Below are positions 36,615-44,531 of a DNA stretch of 64,000 nt, piece after piece. How positions within the stretch are numbered: position 1 is the first letter of the stretch; the number at the start of each line of letters is the position of its first letter. The stretch comes from Rhodopseudomonas pseudopalustris. Lineage in GTDB: Bacteria > Pseudomonadota > Alphaproteobacteria > Rhizobiales > Xanthobacteraceae. The notes under the pieces were generated by a model that searched no databases, had not been told where the DNA came from, and saw only the letters and a list, made by a program, of their open reading frames with translations. The stretch covers positions 372,001-436,000 of the forward strand of contig NZ_FODT01000002.1 of the NCBI RefSeq assembly GCF_900110435.1. Reading direction: 5' to 3'. Made by a program: the position numbers and the translations under genes.

Positions 36615-37013
36615 TCAGCGGCGGGGCTTCATCGGCTGAGACAGCAGCTTTCGCGTGCGGGCCAAGGTCTCGTCGTAATACTTTTCGCGATCCTGGCGCA
36701 ATTTGACCTGCAAATTTCGGAATGCAGCAATGCGTTTGAGGATTTCGGCGCGTTCGTCAGGCGCATTTCGCGCAATATCGGGCTCTGGAGCCGCTGTGGC
36801 AGCGTTCTCCGCGGCGGATTGGGCCGCGCGCGCTTCGCCGCCGGCCGCTGACATAGCGCTGCTATCTGGCGCGGCGGACGCTGATAGCTCGCTCCGAGGC
36901 GCGGCCGGCGGAGGTGTCTCAGTCCGATTTCGGGACGCAGGAGCTGTCCGGCGGGTGTCGGGATTCCCTGAACGCCCCGCGATCTCGTTGTTCGGCAGTT
37001 TCGATGAAGTCAT
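36615..37013 (-). CDS. Hypothetical protein with disordered N-terminus
   Basis: A 132-residue frame. Residues 1-80 are Ala/Pro/Ser-rich and probably disordered. Residues 85-130 (ERAEILKRIAAFRNLQVKLRQDREKYYDETLARTRKL) form a likely long helix or coiled coil. No known domain recognised. The helical end supports a real gene. Confidence 0.5.
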   Translation of the reverse strand: MTSSKLPNNEIAGRSGNPDTRRTAPASRNRTETPPPAAPRSELSASAAPDSSAMSAAGGEARAAQSAAENAATAAPEPDIARNAPDERAEILKRIAAFRNLQVKLRQDREKYYDETLARTRKLLSQPMKPRR

Positions 37014-37428
37014 TGTGATCCCCGATCAGCATCTTTGAGTCCAGCGGCGCGCGGGCGTCAACCCACATGCAGGCGTGCTTTCTCGGCCGGTGGACAATTC
37101 CGTCGGACGCTCGCGGCTTAAGCGGTACCCGGCAGCCAATCGTCGATTTGGAGAGCCAGCCGATGTCGATGACCGAGCTCGACGCGCTCAGCATCGAAGT
37201 GCTGAAGTCCGCGCGCGGCGATGCCGGCTGGAATCTCTCAAGAGAAGAATGCGGACGCGTCGGGCCGCGCGCGCGGCGAAGCTGGCGACGTTGTGACGCA
37301 AACGCCCGCGCGGACGGCGGCCGCCGCTGAGCCGCGGAACGATGCAAAGATCAACGATGGCGGCCAACGAGGATGGCGCGAAGGGACTGCGCCGAAGAAG
37401 CGGCCGAATTCCGCGTCGATCAGACATG
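37014..37428. other. Intergenic region with a possible decayed small gene
   Basis: An open frame from ATG 37163 (GGAGAG eight bases before it) to 37330 starts protein-like (MSMTELDALSIEVLKSARGDAGWNLS) but becomes Arg-rich, as if shifted. The continuation in the third frame (NADASGRARGEAGDVVTQ) has a more natural composition. This may be a frameshifted small gene. Nothing else was seen. Confidence 0.3.
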
Positions 37429-37535
37429 CTCCTGGAGCTTCGGTTCTGATTGAATCAGAACTGAAGCTCCAACTTTTTGTTCTGACGCGTTTCTTCAGGC
37501 GAACCGGTTTCCACTTTGCTCGAAAACGCTCCTAG
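37429..37535. repeat. Dispersed palindromic repeat, copy A
   Basis: Inverted repeat around GGTTCTGATTGAATCAGAAC followed by a conserved tail (TGTTCTGACGCG, GCGAACCGG, CACTT, CGAAAACGCTCCTAG). Two related copies lie at 43035 and 46357. Repeats of this form are common in Rhodopseudomonas and Bradyrhizobium intergenic regions. Confidence 0.75.
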
Positions 37536-37646
37536 TCGACGGTATCTTGCATTCTTTGACCGCATCGTTCTTATTTGCTCACGGTGCGGCGCCATCGTCG
37601 AGCTGCCGCCATCGGCCACGATAAGCCTGCATTATTGGAAAAATCC

Positions 37647-38279
37647 ATGTCAACTCATCACGGTCCTTTGCGCGTCGGCATCGGCGGCCCGGTCGGGTCG
37701 GGCAAGACGGCGCTGATGGATCTGCTGTGCAAGTCGATGCGCGAGCGCTACGACATCGCCGCGATCACCAACGACATCTACACCAAATGGGACGCTGAGT
37801 TCCTGGTGCGGTCCGGGTCCCTGACTCCCGATCGCATCGCCGGCGTCGAGACCGGCGGCTGTCCGCACACCGCCATCCGCGAAGACGCGTCGATGAATCT
37901 CGCCGCCGTGGCGGAGATGCGGAGCAAGTTTCCCGGTCTCGATCTGGTGTTGATCGAATCCGGCGGCGACAATCTCGCCGCCACTTTCTCTCCGGAACTC
38001 GCAGACCTGACGATCTATGTGATCGACGTCTCTGCGGGCGACAAGATACCGTCGAAGGGTGGTCCCGGTATCACCCGTTCGGACCTGCTGGTCATCAACA
38101 AGATTGATCTGGCCCCGTATGTCGGCGCGTCGTTGGACAAGATGGATGCCGATGCCAGGCGGATGCGCGGGGAGCGGCCGTTCGTGATGACCAATCTCAA
38201 GACGCACGAGGGGCTCGAGCGCATTCTGAGCTTCATCGAGACCAAGGGCGGCTTGAAACCAAAGGCGGACACTGCCTGA
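37647..38279 (+). CDS. ureG: Urease accessory GTPase UreG
   Basis: SIMIBI-class GTPase that helps load nickel into urease, 210 residues. P-loop GGPVGSGKT, the metal-related [15 protein letters not shown] region with the conserved C-P-H, and the nucleotide-specificity NKIDLAP are intact. ATG 37647 is chosen over the longer frame because the UreG fold starts there. No other urease gene is next to it: upstream are a repeat and small hypothetical genes, downstream a stress kinase. Confidence 0.95.
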   Translation: MSTHHGPLRVGIGGPVGSGKTALMDLLCKSMRERYDIAAITNDIYTKWDAEFLVRSGSLTPDRIAGVETGGCPHTAIREDASMNLAAVAEMRSKFPGLDLVLIESGGDNLAATFSPELADLTIYVIDVSAGDKIPSKGGPGITRSDLLVINKIDLAPYVGASLDKMDADARRMRGERPFVMTNLKTHEGLERILSFIETKGGLKPKADTA

Positions 38280-38320
38280 TTCAGCATTTGCAGCCTATCG
38301 GCCCAAAGCCTGTCCTGCCG

Positions 38321-38345
38321 GAACATTCCGAGGTTGTGTACGTTG
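38321..38345 (+). promoter_or_regulatory. EcfG-type promoter of the stress kinase gene
   Basis: Exact GGAAC (38321-38325), 16-base spacer, CGTT (38342-38345), the alphaproteobacterial general-stress sigma factor pattern. It lies about 150 bases before the kinase start. Confidence 0.75.
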
Positions 38346-38497
38346 TGCCGCTTCGTGTCAGCCAATAGCGTTGCCAAGGATGTTCACCAGAAATGGTCCC
38401 AGTTGCCCTGCGACGGTTATTCCTCCTGATCGTTTGTGGCTCTGATACATCATGATAGGTGGCAGCAGCGCCCTCCCTATATTGATCGAGTAAAAGC

Positions 38498-40153
38498 GTG
38501 GTTCGGCTGGGTTTCATCATCGCTCTGGTTGCGATCGTGGGGATGCTACTCTCCGGTTTCGCGGCCTATCGGATCTACGATCAGGAGTCGGCGATCGAGC
38601 GAATTGCGCTTGGGCGGGCGATCGACGTTCATGCCAGCCAGGTACAGGACCGATTGACCGAGCGCGAACTACTCGGAAGAGTTGCATCCGGGCTGTTCCG
38701 CACGCCGGCTGTTATCAAGGCCGACATGCTGAAGCCGCTGCGCTCGTCGATCTACGCGTTCAAGACGGACTTCCAACTGGCAAGCTGGGTGGTCAGGCTG
38801 AAGGCCGACGAGTTTTCCGCCGCCCAGGCCGAACTGGCCAAGGCCGGTTTCGCCGACACCACGATCCGGCATTCCGACGGCGCGGCGATCGATCCCGCGA
38901 CGCTCAGGGAGCCGGTCGACGTTGTCATGGACATCGAGCCGCGCAACGCCGAGACCGTCGCACTGCCGGGCCGTTCGCTCGACGATCATCCCGTGCTTGG
39001 GCAGATGTTCGCCCGCTCGCTCGCCGCAGGCAAACCCGAGGCCTCCGATCCAATGCACCTCAACGGTCCCGATGGTCCGATCGGGGTGGTTCTCGCCGCG
39101 CCGGTCATGACGGACGACTCATCGGCGGTGATCGGATTCATCACCTTCTCCTACGATCTCTCGGCGCTGATGCTGACCAACGACGATATGTCGTTGTTCT
39201 CGGTGGTTCTGAAGGACCCTCGGCAGGCCGATGTCGAACTGATTGCTGATGATCGCGGCAAGGTCACCGAGCGGCCGGCGCGCCCGGGCGGCGAGGGGCC
39301 GACGATCGTCAGGACCGTGACGTTCGGCGCCCGCGACTGGTCGCTGGCCTATTACGCGCGCGTCAATCCGTTCGTCCGCGCCCAACAGGTCGCCGCCATC
39401 GTTGCAGCGGTCGGTCTGGCGCTGACCATCATCGTCTGCGGCTTGTTCGGCTACGTCAGCAACAGCAATCTCAGGCTGCGACGCGAGATCGAGATCAGGA
39501 TCGGCTTCGAGCGCCGGCTGACCGCGGTGATCGACGAGCTCAATCACCGGGTCAAAAACATCCTCGCCGTGATCCAGTCGATCGTGACCCGCACGCTTCG
39601 GAGCGGTTCGGACATGGATGTCGCCCGCGAGCTGCTGATCGGGCGGATTCATGCCATGTCGAACGTCGTCTCGCTGCTGAGCGAGAGCCAGTGGCAGGGC
39701 GTATTGCTGAAGGGGCTGTTCGCGGCGCGCGCGATTCCGCATTCGGACCGCATCGCGGTGAATGGGCCCGACATCGCGGTGAGCGCCCGCGCGGCGCAGA
39801 GCCTGTCGTTGCTGTTTTTCGAACTCGCCTCGCATTCCGACGAGGGGCTGTCGCTGGTCGGAAAGCACCCGCATATCGTCGCGAGCTGGGAGGTGATCGG
39901 CAAGGGCGCCGACTCCATTTTCAACTTTCGCTGGGAGGAGTTCAATACCAGCGAAGCGACGCGACGGGCCGAAAGCGAGTTCGGCGTTATCCTGTTGGAT
40001 CGCGTTGCGCCGGAAGCGCTCGGCGGCACCGCCAAGCGCTATTTCACGGATGTCAGCTATGTCTATGAGCTGACGGCACCGATGGATACGGTCGTTGATA
40101 TGAACGAACGCGATCGCACCGGCCAGATCTCGGCGCCGCTGCGGAACAGATGA
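38498..40153 (+). CDS. Membrane sensor histidine kinase of the general stress locus (HWE/HisKA_2-like)
   Basis: A 551-residue kinase starting at GTG 38498 (an in-frame stop lies just upstream). Helices at about 3-24 and 297-320 flank a periplasmic sensor domain of about 270 residues. The phosphoacceptor H350 sits in DELNHRVKNILAVIQSIVTRTLR, a HisKA_2/HWE dimerisation box. The ATP-binding domain is diverged: the expected HELATNA-type N box reads FELASHSDEG and the G-box region is poorly kept. It is convergent with ecfG and has an exact EcfG promoter, so it is probably a PhyR-pathway kinase or modulator. Confidence 0.82.
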   Translation: MVRLGFIIALVAIVGMLLSGFAAYRIYDQESAIERIALGRAIDVHASQVQDRLTERELLGRVASGLFRTPAVIKADMLKPLRSSIYAFKTDFQLASWVVRLKADEFSAAQAELAKAGFADTTIRHSDGAAIDPATLREPVDVVMDIEPRNAETVALPGRSLDDHPVLGQMFARSLAAGKPEASDPMHLNGPDGPIGVVLAAPVMTDDSSAVIGFITFSYDLSALMLTNDDMSLFSVVLKDPRQADVELIADDRGKVTERPARPGGEGPTIVRTVTFGARDWSLAYYARVNPFVRAQQVAAIVAAVGLALTIIVCGLFGYVSNSNLRLRREIEIRIGFERRLTAVIDELNHRVKNILAVIQSIVTRTLRSGSDMDVARELLIGRIHAMSNVVSLLSESQWQGVLLKGLFAARAIPHSDRIAVNGPDIAVSARAAQSLSLLFFELASHSDEGLSLVGKHPHIVASWEVIGKGADSIFNFRWEEFNTSEATRRAESEFGVILLDRVAPEALGGTAKRYFTDVSYVYELTAPMDTVVDMNERDRTGQISAPLRNR

Positions 40154-40198
40154 ACCCGCTGCGGGCTCCGGAGCAATGTCCCGGGGAGTTTGTTTCAG

Positions 40199-40247
40199 AC
40201 AAGCAGCAATAGCGAAGCGGCCCGGAGGCCAACTTCGCATTGCTTTG
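40199..40247. terminator. Possible hairpin between kinase and ecfG
   Basis: An interrupted inverted repeat (AAGCAGCAAT...ATTGCTT around GCGAAG...CTTCGC) lies between the convergent ends of the kinase gene and ecfG. Pairing is imperfect and there is no T-tract. Confidence 0.35.
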
Positions 40248-40274
40248 CCTGATCCGTGGAGAGGATGACGTCGA

Positions 40275-40820
40275 TCAGCCGTTTCCGCCGATCACGGCCC
40301 GCACAGTATTGTCAGGGCCGAAGTCTTCCGCGCCATCGACATAGAGAAGCGCACTCAGCTTCGAACGCGCGCGGTTGACGCGACTCTTGATGGTGCCGAC
40401 CGCACAGCCGCAGATCGCGGCTGCGTCTTCGTAGGAGAAGCCGGAGGCGCCGACCAGGATCAGGGCTTCGCGCTGGTCCTGCGGAAGCTTGTCCAGGGCC
40501 ACACGGAATTCCTCGAATTCCAGATGCGCGTTCTGGCCCGGTTGCGACTTCAGCGTCTTGGCGTAGCTGCCATCGGCATCCTCGACCTCGCGCCGCCGTT
40601 TCCGGTAGTCGGAGCGAAACAGATTGCGCAAAATCGTGAACAGCCACGCCGGAAGGTTCGAGCCGGGCTGAAACGAATCGATGTTGGCGAGCGCGCGCAG
40701 CAGAGTTTCCTGCACCAGATCGTCGGCGCGATCACCATTTCCGCTGAGCGAAATTGCGAACGCACGCAAGCTCGGCACCGCCGCCAGAATGTCGTCCCGA
40801 AGAGAGTCTGTGAGAGGCAT
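40275..40820 (-). CDS. ecfG: General stress response sigma factor EcfG
   Basis: ECF sigma factor (181 residues) that directs RNA polymerase to GGAAC-N16-CGTT promoters in the alphaproteobacterial stress response. Region 2 spans about residues 15-80 (DDLVQETLLRALANIDSF) and region 4 about 110-165 (LPQDQREALILVGASGFSYEDAAAICGCAVGTIKSRVNRAR). Its start overlaps the nepR stop by one base (TAATG), so anti-sigma and sigma are translated together. It is held inactive by NepR until phosphorylated PhyR captures NepR. Confidence 0.93.
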   Translation of the reverse strand: MPLTDSLRDDILAAVPSLRAFAISLSGNGDRADDLVQETLLRALANIDSFQPGSNLPAWLFTILRNLFRSDYRKRRREVEDADGSYAKTLKSQPGQNAHLEFEEFRVALDKLPQDQREALILVGASGFSYEDAAAICGCAVGTIKSRVNRARSKLSALLYVDGAEDFGPDNTVRAVIGGNG

Positions 40821-41038
40821 TATTCCCTCCTCTCGTTGTCGGCGGCCGCCGGATTGCCTTGTTGGGGATCGTCGAGCCGCTTGACCAAGTCCGCAAACCG
40901 ATCCGGGACGCCCTGTCTGACCACGTCATCATACATGGCGCGGAGCTGATGACCGATCCGGGCCTGGATCTCTTGGTTGAGACCGCCCTTGCTGCCAGGC
41001 GCGGACTTCTTGCTTGTCTGAGCCTTGAAATCTTTCAT
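40820..41038 (-). CDS. nepR: Anti-sigma factor NepR
   Basis: Small partner of EcfG and PhyR, 72 residues from ATG 41038 (MKDFKAQTSKKS). The core GLNQEIQARIGHQLRAMYDDVVRQGVPDRFADLVKRLD is characteristic of NepR, with two helices that bind either EcfG or the sigma-like domain of PhyR. The frame is open to 41137 but that extension lacks NepR features. It is in one operon with ecfG and divergent from phyR. Confidence 0.92.
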   Translation of the reverse strand: MKDFKAQTSKKSAPGSKGGLNQEIQARIGHQLRAMYDDVVRQGVPDRFADLVKRLDDPQQGNPAAADNERRE

Positions 41039-41165
41039 GACTGATCCAATGTCTTCCCCATGGTCAAGTACCCTGAAACTTTGAGGGTTTTGCTTGATTT
41101 TTGAAGGTTTTGCCGTGTCACTGAAAGCACAATTCACTCGCGGCGGTAAAGTTCCCCGCTTCGAT

Positions 41166-41190
41166 GGAACTTTCCCCGCGCTCCGGCGTA
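41166..41190 (+). promoter_or_regulatory. EcfG-type promoter of phyR
   Basis: GGAAC (41166-41170), 16-base spacer, CGTA (41187-41190): one mismatch from GGAAC-N16-CGTT. It sits 73 bases before the chosen phyR start and is the reason for rejecting the earlier in-frame ATG at 41164. A mirrored GTTCC at 41151 gives a GGAAC on the other strand, but no matching -10 follows for nepR. Confidence 0.65.
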
Positions 41191-41262
41191 GGTAGTGCTA
41201 CTGGGGAGCCCGGCCGCTCCGAAGAGCCAACGGCCGAGACAAGATTCGAGATTGGAGTGGGG

Positions 41263-42069
41263 ATGTCGAGATCTCAATTGGTTGCCGAGCATTTGCCGTT
41301 GTTGCGCCGTTATGCTCGGGCGCTGACCGGAAGCCAGGCGTCGGGTGACGCCTATGTGGGGGCGATGCTGGAGGCCCTGCTTCAGGACCCGGCATTGCTC
41401 GACGAAAGGCATGGGCCGCGCGTCGGCCTTTTCCGCCTGTTCGCGCAGATCTGGAATTCTGTGGCGCTGAACGACGATTCCGAGGTGCGAATTCTGCCTA
41501 TGCCGTCCGAACGCCGGCTCTCGGCGATCACGCCGTTGCCGCGGCAGGCCTTCTTGCTGCTGTCGCTCGAAGGCTTTTCCGAGGAAGAAGTCGCCTTCGT
41601 GCTGCGCACCAATGTCGGTGAAATTCGCCAACTAGCTGACACCGCCGGCCGCGAGATGGCCGAAGAGATCGCGACCGACGTTCTGATCATCGAGGACGAG
41701 ACCTTCATCCCGATGGATCTCGAGAGCCTGGTGAAGAATCTCGGCCACAATGTCATCGGCGTCGCCCGAACCCATGCCGATGCGATCGCGCTGGCGCAAA
41801 CCAAGAAGCCCGGCCTGATCCTGGCTGATATCCAGCTGGCCGACGGTAGCTCCGGTCTCGATGCTGTTAACGAATTACTAAAGAAGTTCGAAGTGCCGGT
41901 GGTGTTCATCACCGCCTATCCGGAGCGTTTCCTGACCGGCGAGCGACCGGAACCCGCGTTCCTGATCTCCAAGCCGTTCCAGCCCGCGATGGTTTCGGCG
42001 GTGGCAAGTCAGGCGTTGTTCTTCCAGCGCAATTCACGCAATCGCACGCCCAAAGCCGCCGTTTCCTGA
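41263..42069 (+). CDS. phyR: Anti-anti-sigma response regulator PhyR
   Basis: Master switch of the alphaproteobacterial general stress response, 268 residues. Residues about 1-130 mimic an ECF sigma factor (RYARALTGSQASGDAYVGAML; PLPRQAFLLLSLEGFSEEEVAFVL) and residues 138-258 form a receiver with acidic pocket E-D at 144-145 and phosphoacceptor D189 in LILADIQL. When phosphorylated, the sigma-like part binds NepR and releases EcfG. ATG 41263 is chosen since the earlier ATG (41164) coincides with the promoter. A rho-independent terminator follows. Confidence 0.95.
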   Translation: MSRSQLVAEHLPLLRRYARALTGSQASGDAYVGAMLEALLQDPALLDERHGPRVGLFRLFAQIWNSVALNDDSEVRILPMPSERRLSAITPLPRQAFLLLSLEGFSEEEVAFVLRTNVGEIRQLADTAGREMAEEIATDVLIIEDETFIPMDLESLVKNLGHNVIGVARTHADAIALAQTKKPGLILADIQLADGSSGLDAVNELLKKFEVPVVFITAYPERFLTGERPEPAFLISKPFQPAMVSAVASQALFFQRNSRNRTPKAAVS

Positions 42070-42107
42070 GGTCTGGAGCTTGTCAGGCTCTGAGCAGATC
42101 GACCGAA

Positions 42108-42139
42108 GCCGTCCGCGCCAACAGCGCGGGCGGCTTTTT
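42108..42139 (+). terminator. Rho-independent terminator of phyR
   Basis: An 11-bp GC-rich stem (arms 42108-42118 and 42124-42134, one G-T pair) followed by five T. It lies 38 bases after the phyR stop. Confidence 0.88.
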
Positions 42140-42540
42140 GTCGCGGATGAGGGGACAAAGCAGGCGGCTGTGCGATTAGGGCCCGGCGCTGCTGCGTAAG
42201 CTGCGAACTACTTTGCCCACTGCGGTTAGCCTTGCCCAAAAGAGTTGGCCTTGCCCAAAAGAGTTGGCCTTGCCAAAAAGAACAGGGCGCAGCTGGCATC
42301 ACCACAGCTGCGCCCTGTGTCGCCGGTTAATTGGGGCAGGGGGACTAACCGGCGTTCTCACAACGCCGACCCATCTGCATCGGTTCCACCGAGCGGTCCG
42401 GAAAAACCACACACTTAGTTGATCAGTTATTATCGAACCTCTGCGGCACCAACGCGATTAATTGGTGCGGCGGGTGTTGACAAGCCGCCGAAAACAGGGA
42501 AGCGGCGATCATGCCGCGCAAACAAAGAGCGGCTGGATCC
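42140..42540. other. Structured intergenic region after phyR
   Basis: About 400 bases without a gene. It contains a 19-base tandem repeat (42231-42280), a perfect 14-bp hairpin (arms 42282-42295 and 42305-42318), a 9-bp hairpin (42321-42329 and 42346-42354) and a 7-bp palindrome near 42447-42474. The stems are too many for a plain spacer and could belong to a small RNA or mRNA leader; no EcfG promoter was found in front of them. Confidence 0.4.
42231..42280. repeat. 19-base tandem repeat
   Basis: Two exact copies of CTTGCCCAAAAGAGTTGGC (42231-42249 and 42250-42268) followed by a partial third copy that decays after 42280. Confidence 0.85.
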
Positions 42541-42921
42541 ATGTCACAGATCGTGCGGGGAATTTTAGGCGCCATCGCCGTCACCGGCACACTTGGCGCA
42601 GCGCAATTGGCGATGGGTGGCGATCTCGGTCAGCTCCGTTCGCAAAATCAGGCAACGATCGCACAGGACGTCAACCGCGGTGGCAAGGCCGATCGCGCGG
42701 CGCTGGCGCAGCAACTGCAGGCTGGCGAGACGTTCGCCGTCAAGCTGGTCGGCCAATCGGTGCTGGTCCGCATTCCCGAACAGCAGATCGGCCAGGCGAC
42801 CCGCGTCCGGGTTCAGCAACCCACCACCGCACCGCGCCGCACGATGGTCGCCTGCGAGCCGGTGGTCAGCGTCCTGACCGATGTGGCCAAGCAACTCGAG
42901 CCCGGCCGCTGCATGACCTGA
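42541..42921 (+). CDS. Hypothetical exported protein
   Basis: A 126-residue protein from ATG 42541 with an N-terminal signal-peptide-like stretch (IVRGILGAIAVTGTLGAAQLAMGG). The mature part has no recognised domain but contains two cysteines (VACEPVVS and GRCMT) that could form a disulfide. An alternative ATG at 42511 adds ten basic residues. A strong hairpin terminator follows. It is probably periplasmic; function unknown. Confidence 0.65.
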   Translation: MSQIVRGILGAIAVTGTLGAAQLAMGGDLGQLRSQNQATIAQDVNRGGKADRAALAQQLQAGETFAVKLVGQSVLVRIPEQQIGQATRVRVQQPTTAPRRTMVACEPVVSVLTDVAKQLEPGRCMT

Positions 42922-42966
42922 GCTTCATGACCTGACCCGGTCGCGTCACGACGAAAATCCGGCAAG

Positions 42967-43004
42967 ACGAAAGCATCCGCCAATCGTTTGGCGGATGCTT
43001 TCGT
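42967..43004. terminator. Strong hairpin terminator
   Basis: Perfect 17-bp stem (arms 42967-42983 and 42988-43004) with a four-base loop and a short T-run on both strands. It ends the hypothetical exported gene at 42921. Confidence 0.85.
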
Positions 43005-43034
43005 TTGAGCGCTGTTTGCCGCCTACGGACCTGA

Positions 43035-43140
43035 TTAGAGCCTTTCCGGTTCTGATAGATTCAGAACCGGAGCTCTAACTCTCTGTTCTGACGCGTTTTC
43101 TTGACGCGAACCGGCATCCACTTCGCTTGAAACGCTATAG
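43035..43140. repeat. Dispersed palindromic repeat, copy B
   Basis: Same family as copy A at 37429: a CCGGTTCTGA/TCAGAACCGG inverted repeat, then GAGCTCTAACT, TGTTCTGACGCG, GCGAACCGGCATCCACTTCGCT and a final GCTATAG. Confidence 0.75.
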
Positions 43141-43182
43141 CCTTCCCCGGATGCGATCCGCCATCGGCCGGCCGGGCCGCGA

Positions 43183-44292
43183 TCAGTCGTCACGGCCGGG
43201 CAGTTGCGGCGCGTCGTCGGGCGTCAGATGTTCTTTGAGGACCAGACCCACGATCAGGAGCGGGGAGGCAAGGAAGCCGCCCATCGGGCCCCACAGCCAG
43301 GTCCAGAACGCCAGCGCGATGAACACAGCGAGCGCGTTCAGCTCCAGCCGCCGACCGATGATGGTCGGGGTGATGAAATGGCCTTCGACGAAGGTCAGGA
43401 GGACGAAGCCGATCGGCGCCAGCAGGCCTTCGCCCATCGTCGGCATACTGATGATTCCGACCAACGTCAGAATGACGAACATCACGACCGGCCCGATCAC
43501 CGGGATGAAATTCAGCGTCGCCGCGAGCGCCCCGAGCCCGGCCGGATTGGGCATCCCGGCGAGCGCGCAGATCACGCCGGTCGCCGCCCCGTAGCACAGG
43601 TTGATCACCGTCACGGTGAGCAGATAGCCGCCCAGGCTCTGCTCGATCTCGTTGAGGATCCGCAGCATCCGCAGCCGCGCGTCGCGGCCGCCGAAATTCA
43701 TCACCAGCGCGCGGCGCAGGTCCTTCCAGGTGGCAATGAACAGCACCAAGGTGACCAGGAACAGCAGGAACTCGGTGAGGGTCGGCGACAGGAATTCGAC
43801 GGTCGGCTGCATCCAGTCGATCTGCGGCATCTGGATCGGCGTCGACGGCAGCTCCGAGCCGCCCATAGCCGATTGCAATTGCCGCCAGAACGCCATCGGC
43901 CGCTCGAAGAAGGTCAGCTTGTCGCGCAGGATGGCGCCGAGCTCCGGCAGGCGGCTGGTCCAGTCGATCAGCGGCACCGAGATCAGCGCCACCATGAAGC
44001 CAACGCCGGCCAGCGCCAGTCCGACGATCAGCACCGCGCTGACCGCGCGTGGAATACGCCCGCGCTCCATATAGGTCGCCGCCGGCGACAGCATGGTGCC
44101 GACCACGAAGGCGGTTACGATCGGCAGGAAGAACGGCTTGGCGACATAGAGGAGGCCGATCACCACGACGATCAGCAGGGCCACCAGCGCGAACGCGACG
44201 ATTTCGGTTCGCCGGATCAGCGGCGGCCGCTCTTCCTTGCTGTCGGGGAGCGGAGCGCCTGCAGGCTCGACGGGAAGACTTCGCACAATCAC
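43183..44292 (-). CDS. AI-2E family (PerM-type) membrane transporter
   Basis: Inner-membrane protein of 369 residues with about eight hydrophobic segments and the conserved NFIPVIGP loop and GIISMPTMGEGL segment of the AI-2E/PerM family. Members export small molecules or ions, and autoinducer transport is proved for only a few, so the substrate is unknown. A near-consensus EcfG promoter lies upstream on the same strand. Confidence 0.85.
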   Translation of the reverse strand: MIVRSLPVEPAGAPLPDSKEERPPLIRRTEIVAFALVALLIVVVIGLLYVAKPFFLPIVTAFVVGTMLSPAATYMERGRIPRAVSAVLIVGLALAGVGFMVALISVPLIDWTSRLPELGAILRDKLTFFERPMAFWRQLQSAMGGSELPSTPIQMPQIDWMQPTVEFLSPTLTEFLLFLVTLVLFIATWKDLRRALVMNFGGRDARLRMLRILNEIEQSLGGYLLTVTVINLCYGAATGVICALAGMPNPAGLGALAATLNFIPVIGPVVMFVILTLVGIISMPTMGEGLLAPIGFVLLTFVEGHFITPTIIGRRLELNALAVFIALAFWTWLWGPMGGFLASPLLIVGLVLKEHLTPDDAPQLPGRDD

Positions 44293-44381
44293 CCACCCAG
44301 CTTCTGCGTTCGAGATCGCATTGACGACGTGCCGCGCCCGGCTCTCAGCCGCGGCGTGGTACCGCGATAACTCGGCGGCTT

Positions 44382-44406
44382 AACATCAACTCGTCGCGAA
44401 AGTTCC
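44382..44406 (-). promoter_or_regulatory. Candidate EcfG promoter of the AI-2E-type gene
   Basis: On the minus strand: GGAAC (44406-44402), 16-base spacer, TGTT (44385-44382), one mismatch from CGTT. It is about 90 bases before the transporter start. Confidence 0.55.
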
Positions 44407-44459
44407 AGAGCTCAACGGCCCGCGGCCCGGCGTGCCCGCAAGCGCCTGCCGGGCGGCGC

Positions 44460-44484
44460 GGAACGCTTATGACCACATCGCGTT
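44460..44484 (+). promoter_or_regulatory. EcfG-type promoter of the L,D-transpeptidase gene
   Basis: Exact GGAAC (44460-44464), 16-base spacer and CGTT (44481-44484). Transcription from about 44492 excludes the in-frame ATG at 44487 and supports the start at 44532. Confidence 0.78.
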
Positions 44485-44531
44485 GATTGGCGGCATCTCA
44501 AACGATGCAACGCAAATTCGGGGACATCGCC

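Noticed and set aside
37221-37535. 104-residue open frame running into repeat copy A
   Set aside because: Its C-terminal third is translated repeat sequence; at most a fragment of a frameshifted small gene, recorded as such.
41131-41155. EcfG promoter for nepR-ecfG on the minus strand
   Set aside because: A GGAAC is present but the sequence 16 bases on is AATT, and 17 or 18 bases do not give CGTT.
42462-42935. 157-residue plus-strand open frame overlapping the exported hypothetical gene
   Set aside because: Other frame of 42541-42921; that frame has a signal peptide and better composition, this one is Arg/Gly-rich shadow.
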